A DNA stretch of 64,000 nt from Asticcacaulis excentricus CB 48 (GCF_000175215.2 NC_014816.1:803001-867000); one strand, 5' to 3'. Counted from the stretch's first letter, positions 40,897 to 50,269 are shown. A program made the numbers and translations. Notes: generated by a model not told the origin, from the sequence alone.

Positions 40897-41523
40897 ATGA
40901 TCGTTCTGCACACCTGGACCACGCCCAACGGCTTCAAGGCCTCCATCGCCCTCGAAGAAATGGGCCTGCCGTACAAGGTCAGGCCGGTCAATATCGGTGC
41001 CGATGAGCAATTCCATCCGGACTTTCTGAAGATCTCCCCCAACAACAAGATCCCGGCCATTGTCGATGAAGACGCGGGCGTCAGCGTCTTTGAAACCGGG
41101 GCGATCCTCGTCTATCTGGCCGAAAAAACCGGTAAATTTCTCCCCGCCTCGGGCGAAGCGCGTTACAAGGTGTTGGAATGGCTGAACTGGCAGATGGGCG
41201 GGCTGGGGCCGATGTTCGGTCAGTTGGGGCATTTTGCGGTTTTTGCCCCCGAACAGGTGCCCTATGCGCTGAACCGCTATACCAATGAAGCCAAACGCCT
41301 ATTGGGTGTGCTGGAAACCCAGTTGTCGAAGCACGCCTATGTGGCAGGTGACGACTATACCATCGCCGATATGGCCATCTATCCGTGGATCAATACGCTG
41401 CGCACCTTTTATCAGCAGGAAGAACTGCTCGCCGACACGCCGCATATCAAGGCGTGGTTTGATAGGGTGAGCGCGCGCCCGGCGGTGCAAAAGGGTATGA
41501 CGGTCGGCAAGACCGCCACGTGA
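40897..41523 (+). CDS. Glutathione S-transferase (nu/YghU-like)
   Basis: 208 residues from the ATG at 40897 (AGGGAAAAG upstream). Opening VLHTWTTPNGFKASIALEEMGLPY carries the T-P-N-G active-site start typical of bacterial nu-class enzymes such as YfcG/YghU. SPNNKIPAIVDEDAG (cis-Pro) and VFETGAILVYLAEKTGKFLP follow. C-terminal domain with ADMAIYPWINTLRTF. These proteins reduce disulfides using glutathione. Second GST in the window and not closely related to the first. Confidence 0.93.
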   Translation: MIVLHTWTTPNGFKASIALEEMGLPYKVRPVNIGADEQFHPDFLKISPNNKIPAIVDEDAGVSVFETGAILVYLAEKTGKFLPASGEARYKVLEWLNWQMGGLGPMFGQLGHFAVFAPEQVPYALNRYTNEAKRLLGVLETQLSKHAYVAGDDYTIADMAIYPWINTLRTFYQQEELLADTPHIKAWFDRVSARPAVQKGMTVGKTAT

Positions 41524-42000
41524 TTACTCCGCCATCACATCCACATATCCGGCATTGAGGAAATGGATGGCGGCGTCGGGTTCAATTGACAGCAGCAGGC
41601 CGCGCTGGCCGGCATTGATATAGATGCGCTCATAAAGCTGCGCCGTCTCGTCGACGGCGGTCGGATGGGTTTTGCGCTGACCGAAGGGGGAGATGCCTCC
41701 GACTTTGAAACCCGTGACCTTTTCGGCCTCGGGCACTTTCATCATCTGCGCCGACTTGCCCTTGAAGTGCGCCGCCAGCTTCTTCATCGACACCTCGCCG
41801 TCGGACGGTACGACGACGCAGACCCCCTTGCCATCGACCTCGGCCATCAGAGTCTTGAAAGTCTGGGAGGGATCGACACCCAGAGCTTCGGCGGCCTGTA
41901 GGCCGACGCGCGATGCGTCCGGGTCGTAGGCATAGGGATGAAGATCAAAGGCGATCCCGGCCTTTTGCAGGGCGGCGGTGGCAGCGGTGGTTTTAGACAT
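41524..42000 (-). CDS. ybaK: Cys-tRNA(Pro)/Cys-tRNA(Cys) deacylase YbaK/EbsC-like
   Basis: 158 residues. YbaK-type editing domain: QAAEALGVDPSQTFKTLMAEVDG, a lysine-rich MKKLAAHFKGKSAQM and the signature VGGISPFGQRKTHPTAVDE. It hydrolyses cysteine mischarged on tRNA-Pro. The usual length. Its stop immediately follows the GST stop (tail to tail, no gap); a 9-base gap separates it from the threonine aldolase stop upstream, so the two may be one transcript. Confidence 0.93.
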   Translation of the reverse strand: MSKTTAATAALQKAGIAFDLHPYAYDPDASRVGLQAAEALGVDPSQTFKTLMAEVDGKGVCVVVPSDGEVSMKKLAAHFKGKSAQMMKVPEAEKVTGFKVGGISPFGQRKTHPTAVDETAQLYERIYINAGQRGLLLSIEPDAAIHFLNAGYVDVMAE

Positions 42001-42009
42001 GACTAGGTC

Positions 42010-43047
42010 TCAGCGGCTGAGGAGGTGCATCTTGCAATCCGTCAAAAACGCGGTGACTTCGTCTTCGGTCGTGGCGAAGCTGCACACCAGCCGATAGACG
42101 TGCTCCCCGGCCAGAGACCACGGATAGAAGCGGTGCCCGGCGGCCTGCAACGCCTCCGCCAGAGCCGGGGGCAGGGTGACAAAAAGGGCATTGGCGGCCT
42201 GAGGATAGACCAGCGCTACCCCCTCAAGCCCGCTCAGTCCTTCGGCCAGACGCTGCGCCAAGCCATTGGCGTGCCGCGCCAGTGTCAGCCATAGATCGTC
42301 TTCGATCAGAGCCAGCAGCTGCGCTGAAACAAAGCGCATCTTGGACGGCAACTGCCCCATTCGCTTGTGCCAGTATTCAAAATCGCGGATTAGGGCCGGA
42401 TTTAAAATTACCACGGCTTCGGCCAGGGCCGCGCCGGCCTTGGTGCCGCCAAACGACAGAATATCCACCCCGGTCACGGCCTCGGCAGGCGATACACCTA
42501 AGGCCGCCACTCCGTTGGCCAGCCGCGCCCCGTCCATGTGAATGAGCAGGCCGTGCCGGTCGGCCACGGCCCGCAGCGCGCGCAACTCCTCGACACCATA
42601 GACCGTGCCGATCTCGGTTGATTGCGTCAGGCTGATCACCTTCGGGCGCGCAGCATGCGGGGCATGGTCTTGCGACAGGGCGACGATGGCCTCGATGCCT
42701 TCGGGCGTCAGCTTGCCCAGCACGTCCGGCGCAATCAGGATTTTGGCCCCGGTGAAGAATTCTGGCAGGCCGCACTCGTCGTTCTGGATATGGGCGTCGC
42801 GCGTGGCAATGGTCGCTTCGAACGGCCGCATTATCGAGGCCAGCGCCACGCCATTGGTAGCCGATCCGTTGAAGGTCGGGAAGGCCATCAGGTGCGGATT
42901 GCCAAACACTTCGCGCAGGCGGGCAGTGAGGCGCGCGGTGATTTCATCCGCGCCGTAGGAGGCCGCATGACCTTTATTGGCGGCGCTCAGCGCGGCCAGA
43001 ACGGCGGGGTGCATGGGGGCGGTATTGTCGCTGGCGAACCAGACCAT
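42010..43047 (-). CDS. Low-specificity threonine aldolase
   Basis: 345 residues. PLP enzyme of the aspartate aminotransferase fold that cleaves threonine or allo-threonine to glycine and acetaldehyde. Signature segments: WFASDNTAPMHPAVLAAL at the start, SLTQSTEIGTVYGVEELRAL, LIHMDGARLANGVAALG and the PLP lysine in DILSFGGTKAGAALAEAVV. The C-terminal part ends with the usual FYPWSLAG...RLVCSFATTEDEV. Complete. Confidence 0.93.
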   Translation of the reverse strand: MVWFASDNTAPMHPAVLAALSAANKGHAASYGADEITARLTARLREVFGNPHLMAFPTFNGSATNGVALASIMRPFEATIATRDAHIQNDECGLPEFFTGAKILIAPDVLGKLTPEGIEAIVALSQDHAPHAARPKVISLTQSTEIGTVYGVEELRALRAVADRHGLLIHMDGARLANGVAALGVSPAEAVTGVDILSFGGTKAGAALAEAVVILNPALIRDFEYWHKRMGQLPSKMRFVSAQLLALIEDDLWLTLARHANGLAQRLAEGLSGLEGVALVYPQAANALFVTLPPALAEALQAAGHRFYPWSLAGEHVYRLVCSFATTEDEVTAFLTDCKMHLLSR

Positions 43048-43071
43048 TCGTCACTCTGTCGCAAATTTTGT

Positions 43072-43096
43072 CCCTCTCTCAAACGCGAGGGAGGGG
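43072..43096. repeat. GC-rich palindrome after the DUF4442 gene
   Basis: CCCTCTC-TCAAACGC-GAGGGAGGG-like hairpin in the 51-base gap between the DUF4442 stop and the threonine aldolase start. Same general class as the other dispersed CTCCC/GGGAG palindromes. Confidence 0.5.
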
Positions 43097-43098
43097 CT

Positions 43099-43554
43099 TC
43101 ATTTCGGGGGCTTTTTCCTCACATACAGCGTCTTGTGCACGCGCGCCACCACTACGCCGGCGTCGTCCACCACATCAACCTCAAATTCCGGCTCCAGTTT
43201 GGGCTGGCCGTCGGCCTCTGCGCGGATGCGCGCGATCTCTTCCAGTGAAATGCGGAAAATGGCCGTGACCCGTCCGCGGCCGGGCTTGAGAAAGTCGATG
43301 CGCGCCGCCTTGTCCCAGACGATATAGCCGCGCCCCAGATGCGTCATCAGGATGGCCATAAAGAAAGGGTCGCACATCATATAAAGCGAACCGCCGAACT
43401 GCGTGCCGACCACATTGCGGTTCCACCAGCGCAGCCTCATCTGCACCTCGATCTCGGTGAAATCGGCGTTGGTGCGCACGACGCGGATGCCCGCCCCGAT
43501 GAACGGCGGATAATAGTTGATCAGCTTGAAACGTTTGGCAAAGTCGGTCATCAC
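43099..43554 (-). CDS. DUF4442 hot-dog-fold protein
   Basis: 151 residues. Pattern FKLINYYPPFIGAGIRVVR, MRLRWWNRNVVGTQFGGSLYMMCDPFFM and YIVWDKAARIDFLKPGRG fits DUF4442, a thioesterase-like hot-dog family. The NVVGTQFGGSLYMM segment covers the position of the catalytic/helix region in PaaI-type thioesterases, though the canonical Asp/Glu residues are not obvious. Likely acyl-CoA related. It precedes the aldolase on the same strand. Confidence 0.85.
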   Translation of the reverse strand: MMTDFAKRFKLINYYPPFIGAGIRVVRTNADFTEIEVQMRLRWWNRNVVGTQFGGSLYMMCDPFFMAILMTHLGRGYIVWDKAARIDFLKPGRGRVTAIFRISLEEIARIRAEADGQPKLEPEFEVDVVDDAGVVVARVHKTLYVRKKPPK

Positions 43555-43633
43555 ACACCCCGTAGAAGAGGTTTACGTTATCGTCAAAGCGAACGACGCG
43601 ATAGAATCACCTAGGGTAAGGAAACGGAATAAA

Positions 43634-44524
43634 ATGGCGAATATAGTCATCATCGGGCCTGGCGCGGTCGGTCTGAGCGTCGGGGCTGCCTTGATCGACG
43701 CGGGTCATCAGGTGGTGTTTGCCGCCCGGCAGGCCTTCGCGCAGCTTAAGGTCGCCAATGCCGGTGAGATGGCACCGCGCCGTCGCGCGACGGTGGTGAC
43801 CACACCACACGCGCTCGCGCCCGTCGATTGGGTGTTGTTGTGCGTCAAGGCGCATCAGGTCGAAGGGGCAACAGCGTGGCTCAACGCCACGGTCGGGCCG
43901 CAGACCCGTGTCGCCATCCTGCAAAACGGCGTCGAGCATCGTGAGCGGGTCACGCCAGTGGTTCCTGTGGGGACGGTGCTGGTGCCGGTGGTGGTCGATG
44001 TTCCGGCAGCACGTTCTGAACCGGGTGTCGCCGAATGGCGGGGACGGGCAGGCTTGCTGACCGCCGATACGCCAGAAGGTCAGGCCTTCTGCGCACTTTT
44101 TGCCGGCAGCTTTGTCACGGCGCGCCCGACGCCCGACTATGTGAGCGAAAACTGGAAAAAACTGTGCGTCAACGCGCCGGGCGGAGCCATACTGGCGCTC
44201 ACGGGACAAACCATGCAGGTCTTCCATCAGCCAGGTATTGCCGAGATTGCGCGCGCCATCCTGAGCGAATGCGTCGCGGTGGGGCGAGCCGAAGGGGCGG
44301 AGCTTCCCGACGATCTCATTGAAGCCCAAATGGCGCGGTTTATGGCCGCCGCCCCCGACGATACAAATTCGATGTATGATGACCGCGCCGCCGGACGTGA
44401 AACCGAATGGGACGCGCGCAATGCCGTCATCGTGCGCAAAGGGCGTTTGCACGGCCTCCCGACACCCGTCAGCGACCTGATCGTGCCGCTTCTGGCAGCC
44501 CAAAAGGTGGGCGTCCCGGGTTGA
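43634..44524 (+). CDS. Ketopantoate reductase family protein (PanE/ApbA-like)
   Basis: 296 residues from the ATG at 43634; an upstream frame from 43517 overlaps the divergent DUF4442 gene. N-terminal Rossmann fold NIVIIGPGAVGLSVGAALIDAG, then LLCVKAHQ with the family lysine/histidine, VAILQNGVEHRERV, and the C-terminal WKKLCVNAPGGAILALTG with catalytic Lys. It would reduce 2-dehydropantoate to pantoate for coenzyme A; several paralogues of unknown substrate share these motifs, so PanE is not certain. The next gene starts 31 bases on. Confidence 0.83.
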   Translation: MANIVIIGPGAVGLSVGAALIDAGHQVVFAARQAFAQLKVANAGEMAPRRRATVVTTPHALAPVDWVLLCVKAHQVEGATAWLNATVGPQTRVAILQNGVEHRERVTPVVPVGTVLVPVVVDVPAARSEPGVAEWRGRAGLLTADTPEGQAFCALFAGSFVTARPTPDYVSENWKKLCVNAPGGAILALTGQTMQVFHQPGIAEIARAILSECVAVGRAEGAELPDDLIEAQMARFMAAAPDDTNSMYDDRAAGRETEWDARNAVIVRKGRLHGLPTPVSDLIVPLLAAQKVGVPG

Positions 44525-44555
44525 TTATCGGCCCAAAGACGCCGACAAGGAAAGC

Positions 44556-45542
44556 ATGACCGATGCTCCTGCTTTCACGCTGCGTAACCTGATCAAAACC
44601 TTCGATCCGTACATCCTGGCCTTGCTGGGTATGGTGGTGCTGGCCTCAATCTTCCCGGTGCGGGGCGACAGCGCCGTGCTGGCTGGCTGGGTCAAGGACG
44701 CGGCTATCGTATTACTGTTCTTCCTGCATGGGGCCAAGCTCTCGCGTGAAGCGATCTTTGCAGGTCTGATGGCGTGGAAGGTGCATCTGGTGGTGTTCCT
44801 GACCACATTTGCCGTGTTTCCGCTGCTGGGCTTGGGCATACAGACGGCGCTGAAACCTGTAATGGACCCGATGATCCTGTCGGGCGTGCTCTTTCTGTGC
44901 CTGCTGCCTTCGACCGTGCAGTCGTCCATCGCCTTCACGGCTATAGCGGGCGGCAATGTGGCAGCCGCGGTGTGCAGCGCTTCTCTGTCCAATATTCTGG
45001 GGATTGTAATTACCCCGATACTGGTCGCGGTGTTGATGAAGACGACGGGTGGCGGCGTGTCGTTCGATTCGATCATTGAGATTGCCCTGCAACTGCTGCT
45101 GCCCTTCGTGGTCGGGCACCTGATGCGCCCGTGGCTGAAGGGCTATCTCGACAGACACAAAACGCTGGTCGGGCGAGTTGATCGCGGGTCGATCCTGCTG
45201 GTCGTCTACACGGCCTTTTCGGCCTCGGTGGTCGAAGGTCTGTGGTCGAAGGTGGGCTTAAGCGATCTGGGCCTGATCTTCGTTATTGGGGCCGGGCTGC
45301 TGGCGTTGGTCATGGGGGGCACCTGGTGGATTTCCGGGCGCTTGGGCCTTAGCCACGAAGACCGTGTGGTCGTGCTGTTCTGTGGATCCAAAAAGTCGCT
45401 GGCCTCGGGCGTGCCGATGGCGGGGACGCTGTTTCCGGCCGCCGTGCTGGGGCCGGTTCTGTTGCCGGTGATGCTGTTCCATCAGTTGCAACTGATCGTC
45501 TGCGCATTTCTCGCTCCGCGCCTAAAGATCAAAAACGCCTAA
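44556..45542 (+). CDS. Bile acid:sodium symporter family transporter (SBF-like)
   Basis: 328 residues, nine to ten membrane helices. FDPYILALLGMVVLASIFPVRG at the start, the conserved FLHGAKLS, LPSTVQSSIAFTAIAGGNVAAAVCSASLSN crossover region and FCGSKKSLASGVPMAGTLFP near the end are hallmarks of the PF13593/YfeH-type branch of the SBF superfamily. A sodium-coupled organic-anion importer; the natural substrate in bacteria is not known. Possibly cotranscribed with the PanE-like gene. Confidence 0.9.
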   Translation: MTDAPAFTLRNLIKTFDPYILALLGMVVLASIFPVRGDSAVLAGWVKDAAIVLLFFLHGAKLSREAIFAGLMAWKVHLVVFLTTFAVFPLLGLGIQTALKPVMDPMILSGVLFLCLLPSTVQSSIAFTAIAGGNVAAAVCSASLSNILGIVITPILVAVLMKTTGGGVSFDSIIEIALQLLLPFVVGHLMRPWLKGYLDRHKTLVGRVDRGSILLVVYTAFSASVVEGLWSKVGLSDLGLIFVIGAGLLALVMGGTWWISGRLGLSHEDRVVVLFCGSKKSLASGVPMAGTLFPAAVLGPVLLPVMLFHQLQLIVCAFLAPRLKIKNA

Positions 45543-45643
45543 ACGCGCCTTTTGTTCGAACCTTAGCTCAGCCTGTAGCGGCCACGGCGAGACCTTATGC
45601 TGTTGTGTCTACCATTGGCCTCCAACCGCAAAAGGAGAGGACC

Positions 45644-46069
45644 ATGCTGATCAAGGACGTCATGAGCCGGGACATCAAGATTATCCGCCCGGATACCCCG
45701 TTAGCCGTTGCGGCGCGGCTGATGCGCGATTGTGACTGCGGCTATCTGCCCGTGGGCGAAGACGACCGGCTACAAGGGGCCGTCACTGACAGGGACATCG
45801 TGGTGCGCGGTCTGGCCGAGGGCTTAAGCCCGGACGCCCAGGTGTCCGAAGTGATGACCGATCGCATCGTCTGTTGTTTGGAGAGCGACCATGTCGACGT
45901 CGCGGCACGCCACATGAAGGCCGAGCAGATCCGCCGCCTCTGCGTACTCGATGTCAATCGTCGTATCGTCGGCGTCTTGTCTATCGGCGATATTGCGCGC
46001 GTCACCGAAGACCGGGACCTGACCGGCAGCATTGAAAACGCTGTGGCCGAAGATACGGTGGCCGCCTAA
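45644..46069 (+). CDS. Tandem CBS-domain protein
   Basis: 141 residues from the ATG at 45644 with a strong AAGGAG site. Two CBS motifs: MLIKDVMSRDIKIIRPDTPLAVAARLMRD with GAVTDRDIVVRG, and VSEVMTDRIVCCLESDHVDVAARHMK with VGVLSIGDIARV. A stand-alone Bateman pair that senses adenine nucleotides. Cys-rich start of the second motif (CDCGY, IVCCLE). Its stop overlaps the next start by one base (TAATG). Confidence 0.9.
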   Translation: MLIKDVMSRDIKIIRPDTPLAVAARLMRDCDCGYLPVGEDDRLQGAVTDRDIVVRGLAEGLSPDAQVSEVMTDRIVCCLESDHVDVAARHMKAEQIRRLCVLDVNRRIVGVLSIGDIARVTEDRDLTGSIENAVAEDTVAA

Positions 46070-46392
46070 TGCCCGTTCGTGATGATTTGATCCGCGATGA
46101 CACCTCAACCGCCCCGATGCGCAACAATATTCTGGCCCTGCTCGATGACTTGATCGACACGGCGAACAACACCCTGCGCGTTGTCACCTATGAGCAGGTC
46201 AAACCGGCTTTGCTTGGGTATCTGGAGGCGCACCCGGCTGAAGGTGAGCGCAACATGCAGCACGCGGCCGACATCCGCCGTCTGATCGGCGAAATCGGCG
46301 ACACCTCAATTCACTCCGAACGCTGGACGGCGCACGCTGGCGAATTGCGCTATGCGGTGAATGAATATCTGCGGGAAGAGGATCGCGCCTAG
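46069..46392 (+). CDS. Hypothetical protein coupled to the CBS protein
   Basis: 107 residues, predicted all-alpha and charged, no signal or membrane segment. NILALLDDLIDTANNTLRVV, VKPALLGYLEAHPAEGERNMQHAADIR and ERWTAHAGELRYAVNEYLREE suggest a small helical bundle. One-base overlap with the CBS gene argues for co-translation and perhaps a shared complex. Family not recognised. Confidence 0.65.
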   Translation: MPVRDDLIRDDTSTAPMRNNILALLDDLIDTANNTLRVVTYEQVKPALLGYLEAHPAEGERNMQHAADIRRLIGEIGDTSIHSERWTAHAGELRYAVNEYLREEDRA

Positions 46393-46440
46393 AGCGCAAC
46401 CTGGCGTGTGGTGATTTAGCTAGAGACAACATTTTCCTTT

Positions 46441-46471
46441 AGCGCCTCCCTTGATTTCAGGGGAGGCGCTT
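46441..46471. terminator. Hairpin between the CBS operon and the epimerase gene
   Basis: AGCGCCTCCC ... GGGGAGGCGCT, 10-bp stem with a loop of about 9 bases. A T-run occurs at 46498-46502 rather than directly after it. It shares its core with the palindromes at 40270 and 60141, so terminator and dispersed repeat are both possible. Confidence 0.6.
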
Positions 46472-46514
46472 GGATAATGATTCTGAGCAAAACCCTCTTT
46501 TTATCAACCGCAAC

Positions 46515-47474
46515 CTAACCCCACAGCGCCGGTTCGGGTGGTTCTAACATCGAACCGGTTATCTTCAGCCCGTGCTCGCGGTCTTTGGCGAGCAGCAGTG
46601 GCCCGTCCAGATCGACGAAGTCTGCGCCCTGCGCCACAATCATGGCCGGAGCCATGCTGAGCGAGGTGGCAACCATACAGCCGACCATGATCCTCAGCCC
46701 CTTGCCCTGCGCCGCCTGTTTTAGCGCCAAAGCCTCGGTCAAGCCGCCGGTCTTGTCGAGCTTGATATTGACCGCATCATAGAGCCGGGCGCAGCGTTCC
46801 AGCTCAACGCGCGTATGCAGGCTTTCGTCGGCGCATAGCGGCACGGGGCATTTGTAGCCTTCCAGTGCATCGTCTTCACCGGCCTTCAACGGCTGTTCGA
46901 TCAGCACGACGCCCAGGCGTTGCAGTTCGGGTGCCAGGGCCTTGAGGCTATCGAGTGTCAGGCCTTCGTTGGCATCGACGATAAGGCGCGTTCTAGGCGC
47001 ATTGCGCCTCACGGCCTCCACGCGGGCCAAGTCATCAGGCCCGCCGATTTTCAGCTTGAGCAGCGGGCGTCGGGCATTTGCGGCGGCCTGCGCCCCCATG
47101 GCTTCCGGCGTATCGAGGCTCAGCGTATAGGCGGTCTTAAGCGGGCTGAAGGTGTGTAGGCCCGCCGTCTGCCACGCCGGAACACCCGACGCCTTGGCGC
47201 GCAAATCCCACAGGGCACAATCGAGCGCATTGGCGGCAGCCCCTGTGAGAGCGGGTATTTGCCCGGCTTCGATGGCGGGGCGTGCGGCGTCCAGCGCCGC
47301 CAGCGCACCCTCGACCGTTTCGCCATAACGCGCATAAGGAACGGCTTCGCCGCGGCCCGTGTGGAGGCCATCCGTTACCTCGATATAGAGGACGTGCGCT
47401 TCGGTCTTGGAGCCGCGGGCAATGGTGAAGCGCCCGGCAATGGGCCAGGCTTCGGAGCGACAGGTTAGGCGCAT
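46515..47474 (-). CDS. L-Ala-D/L-Glu (dipeptide) epimerase, enolase superfamily
   Basis: 319 residues from the ATG at 47474, which overlaps the tipN stop by one base (TGATG). Muconate-lactonising subgroup: KxK catalytic lysines in RRPLLKLKIGGPD, metal ligands Asp in LIVDANEGL, Glu in VVLIEQPLK, Asp in LCADESLHTR, and the second-face Lys in NIKLDKTGGLTEAL. It epimerises L-Ala-D-Glu released by murein recycling. Being coupled to a polar landmark gene links it to cell-wall turnover only by position. Confidence 0.9.
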   Translation of the reverse strand: MRLTCRSEAWPIAGRFTIARGSKTEAHVLYIEVTDGLHTGRGEAVPYARYGETVEGALAALDAARPAIEAGQIPALTGAAANALDCALWDLRAKASGVPAWQTAGLHTFSPLKTAYTLSLDTPEAMGAQAAANARRPLLKLKIGGPDDLARVEAVRRNAPRTRLIVDANEGLTLDSLKALAPELQRLGVVLIEQPLKAGEDDALEGYKCPVPLCADESLHTRVELERCARLYDAVNIKLDKTGGLTEALALKQAAQGKGLRIMVGCMVATSLSMAPAMIVAQGADFVDLDGPLLLAKDREHGLKITGSMLEPPEPALWG

Positions 47475-50269
47475 CAAATGAGGTCGCTGATGGCGGCGTC
47501 GAACAGCAGATAGGTGCGGCCCGTTGGGGTGGCCAGTATCTCCGTCAGGGCACCACGTGGATCACGGGTGAGCAGAGCGATATTGAGCTGCTGGTCGTAG
47601 AAGGTAACAAATTCCTGCGCCTGATCGCGCAGACTGGCGTCGGTAGTCAGGCGGCGGCTGAGGCGGCGAATGGCCGCCGGGGCAATGCGACGCAGGACCA
47701 GCCGTGCGCCTTCATTGTCTTCGGCGACGATGGCGGCGATGATCTCTTCGAGGCGCGAGCGATTGAGCAAAGCCTGCGCATCGACGCCCATTGAGGCGAC
47801 TTCGGCAATCATCAGGTCATCGAGATTGTCTGCGCCGCCGGGCTCCATCGGGGCGGGGGCGGGTTCAGGACGGGCGGGCGTGGCACGCGGGCTGGTTTCG
47901 CGGCCATCCATTCCATTCAGCAGGTCGCGCCATGATAGGCCGCTGGGGGGGCGCGACGCCGACGGGGTGGCAGAGACCGGGCGGGGCGTATCGAGCGGTG
48001 CTTCCAGCGGGTCGAGTGCACGGCGCGGGCGTTCAGGGCGCGCAGGTGTTCGCGGTTCCGGCGTCGCGACGCGTGGGCTTGTGCTGTCGCGCGGACGCTC
48101 AAAGCGCTCCACATAGGGGTTGGGGGCAGGCGGTGCGGTCGGCAGGGGCTGGGAAGAAATGACCCCCATCAGTCGCACGGCCTCGGTCAGCATGTCGTAA
48201 TTGCGCTTGACCCGCTCCTGGAACGCCTGGTCGACGCTTTCCGTTTCCAGCGCCGCCTTGCGCGCCGCTTCGGTCATGGCCAGAAGACCGTCTTCGACCG
48301 CGCGGCGGATTTCCTCCAGCCGCGACTTGGCCTGCAGCGGCAGTTCGTCGGCGCGCGCGTTGAGGTCGCTCAGCGCCGCCTCCACTTGCTTGATGCCATC
48401 ACGTGCGTGGCCGAAGGCGTTGTCGAGACGATCCGCGGCGGTCAGGCCCGCCTCATCAATCAGGGCGGCGGAATCCTCGATCAGGCGACGCGCCGAACTG
48501 AAGCGTGCATCAAACGCCTCATCGGCTTTCTTGCCCGCTTCGAAGAGTGACTCGTTGAGGCGATCGACGCGTACCTGGGCCGTCTGAGCGGCATCAGCGG
48601 CAGCGCGGCGGGCGTCCTCTGCGGCGAGGTTAAGCTGCTCCAACGCGCGTCTCGTCTCGTTGATAAGTTCATCGCGTGCATCGGCGGCCATGACCGAGAT
48701 GTTGGACAAGGTCGAATGAATGCGCGTTTCAAAGGCCGTACGCTCGTTCTCAGCGCCGTTGAGCACCTGACGGAACTGTTCCTGCGCGTGCAGCACCAAA
48801 TCGCGCAGGGTATCGACGCCGCGCGACGAGCTTTCGCCGAGTTCGATCGTGGCGTTTCGCGTCACGCTGAGCGCTTCGGACAGTTGCGCGCGCTGGTTTT
48901 CCAGATGGACGGCGAAGTCTTCCTGATCGGCACGCAGCGACAGAGCGGCGGAGACCAGCCCGGCGCGCTGCTGCCCCAGGCCTTCCTCGACGCTGCGGAT
49001 CTGATCGGCCACGCCGGCCCCGGCGGTTTCCAGACGCAAGGTTTGACGATCCAGGTCTTCGGCGACCGTGCGGGCCGTATTGTGAGTATCAGCGGCTACG
49101 GAGGCGAGGTCGGCAGCTCGCGCCGCCAGTGCGGCTTCGGCTTCGCGCAACTGTGTCTGAGCCAGATCGGAGGCATCGGCGACCATGCGCGCCTGACGGT
49201 CCACGGCCTCGATAACCCCGCGCGCCTGTTCATCGAGTTGCACGCCCATATCCATCGCCGCCTGCCGCTCAAGCGACAGGGCTCCGGTGATGGTCTGCGT
49301 TGATTGCCGCGCCTGCTCGGCGGCGGCCAGCATGGACTCGGTTTCAACCTTCATGCGTAGGCTGAGTTCGTTAAGGTCGTTGTGCGCCACGCGCACGGCA
49401 CGCACCGCCTGTTCGACCTGCTGACGCAGCGATTCGACCAGAGCGGTCGTCTGGGTCGCGGCAATGGCGGCGGGGGCGACCATGGCGTCGGCCAGCGCCG
49501 CCGTGCGGCGGGCTTCGCGCGACAGGGCGGCAGCGTGGCGCAGCGCAAAGGCCGTGGCGACGATCAGTCCGATGGGGAACAGGGCCAGCGCCCCCAGAAT
49601 CACCACGCGGAAGGGCTGGAGCGTAAAGGCGGAGATATGGGTTTCTGCCCCCAGAATAAATGCGGTCAGACACATAGCCCAACCCAAGCTAATAACCGTC
49701 ACCCCGCCCCAGAAGGGGACGGGCGAGCCGCCTGACACCTTCATGATGCCGTCGGGCTTAACTTCGACGGGGCTGACCGGCGCGGTTGCGGGCTCGGCCT
49801 TGCGGTGCGAGGTAAGGGCGGACGGCGTCTCGCCGTGGGTCGGCGGCGGCAGGGGGGCGTGCAGCGGAGCCTCAATCGCCTCGACGGGTGGCGGGGCCGG
49901 TTGAGGCTCTAGGGCCGCATGGGATTCCAGTGGTTGGTCGAACAGGTCGTCCACGGGCGCGGGCTCAAGATCACGGGGCGCGGGCTCAACATCACGGGGC
50001 GCGGGCTCAACCTCACGCGCGGCCTCCGTCGTGTCGGGCAGCACGTCGTGCGTCGGTTCGCTGTCCGAGCGCGCATGGCTTAGGCGCGCGGTCGAAGGAA
50101 TGTCGAGATCGTCCGTATCCGCGTCCGTGTTGGCAGTCTCGACGTTCACAGTCTCAGGTGCCGTATCTTCGGCTGGCGTATCGTCCTCAAACAGCGGGCG
50201 TAGTCTAGATTTGCGCCCCCGCGTCTCGGAAGACGAGAGGTTCAGAGGGGGACGAATGCGAGATTTCAT
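47474..50269 (-). CDS. tipN: TipN-like polarity/new-pole landmark protein
   Basis: 931 residues: a long acidic, Pro/Ala-rich N-terminus (1-180) with a triple 'R-[ED]-[VL]-EPAP' repeat (85-105) encoded by 21-base direct repeats (49958-50020), two membrane helices (about 185-207 and 220-243), a long coiled coil (250-720), a Pro-rich linker and a conserved C-terminal helical domain (LLNRSRLEEIIAAIVAEDNE, LRRIAPAAIRRLSRRL). This is the architecture of Caulobacter TipN, which marks the new pole and guides flagellum placement and chromosome segregation. Call rests on architecture and the C-terminal segment; identity by alignment is not checked. Confidence 0.75.
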   Translation of the reverse strand: MKSRIRPPLNLSSSETRGRKSRLRPLFEDDTPAEDTAPETVNVETANTDADTDDLDIPSTARLSHARSDSEPTHDVLPDTTEAAREVEPAPRDVEPAPRDLEPAPVDDLFDQPLESHAALEPQPAPPPVEAIEAPLHAPLPPPTHGETPSALTSHRKAEPATAPVSPVEVKPDGIMKVSGGSPVPFWGGVTVISLGWAMCLTAFILGAETHISAFTLQPFRVVILGALALFPIGLIVATAFALRHAAALSREARRTAALADAMVAPAAIAATQTTALVESLRQQVEQAVRAVRVAHNDLNELSLRMKVETESMLAAAEQARQSTQTITGALSLERQAAMDMGVQLDEQARGVIEAVDRQARMVADASDLAQTQLREAEAALAARAADLASVAADTHNTARTVAEDLDRQTLRLETAGAGVADQIRSVEEGLGQQRAGLVSAALSLRADQEDFAVHLENQRAQLSEALSVTRNATIELGESSSRGVDTLRDLVLHAQEQFRQVLNGAENERTAFETRIHSTLSNISVMAADARDELINETRRALEQLNLAAEDARRAAADAAQTAQVRVDRLNESLFEAGKKADEAFDARFSSARRLIEDSAALIDEAGLTAADRLDNAFGHARDGIKQVEAALSDLNARADELPLQAKSRLEEIRRAVEDGLLAMTEAARKAALETESVDQAFQERVKRNYDMLTEAVRLMGVISSQPLPTAPPAPNPYVERFERPRDSTSPRVATPEPRTPARPERPRRALDPLEAPLDTPRPVSATPSASRPPSGLSWRDLLNGMDGRETSPRATPARPEPAPAPMEPGGADNLDDLMIAEVASMGVDAQALLNRSRLEEIIAAIVAEDNEGARLVLRRIAPAAIRRLSRRLTTDASLRDQAQEFVTFYDQQLNIALLTRDPRGALTEILATPTGRTYLLFDAAISDLI

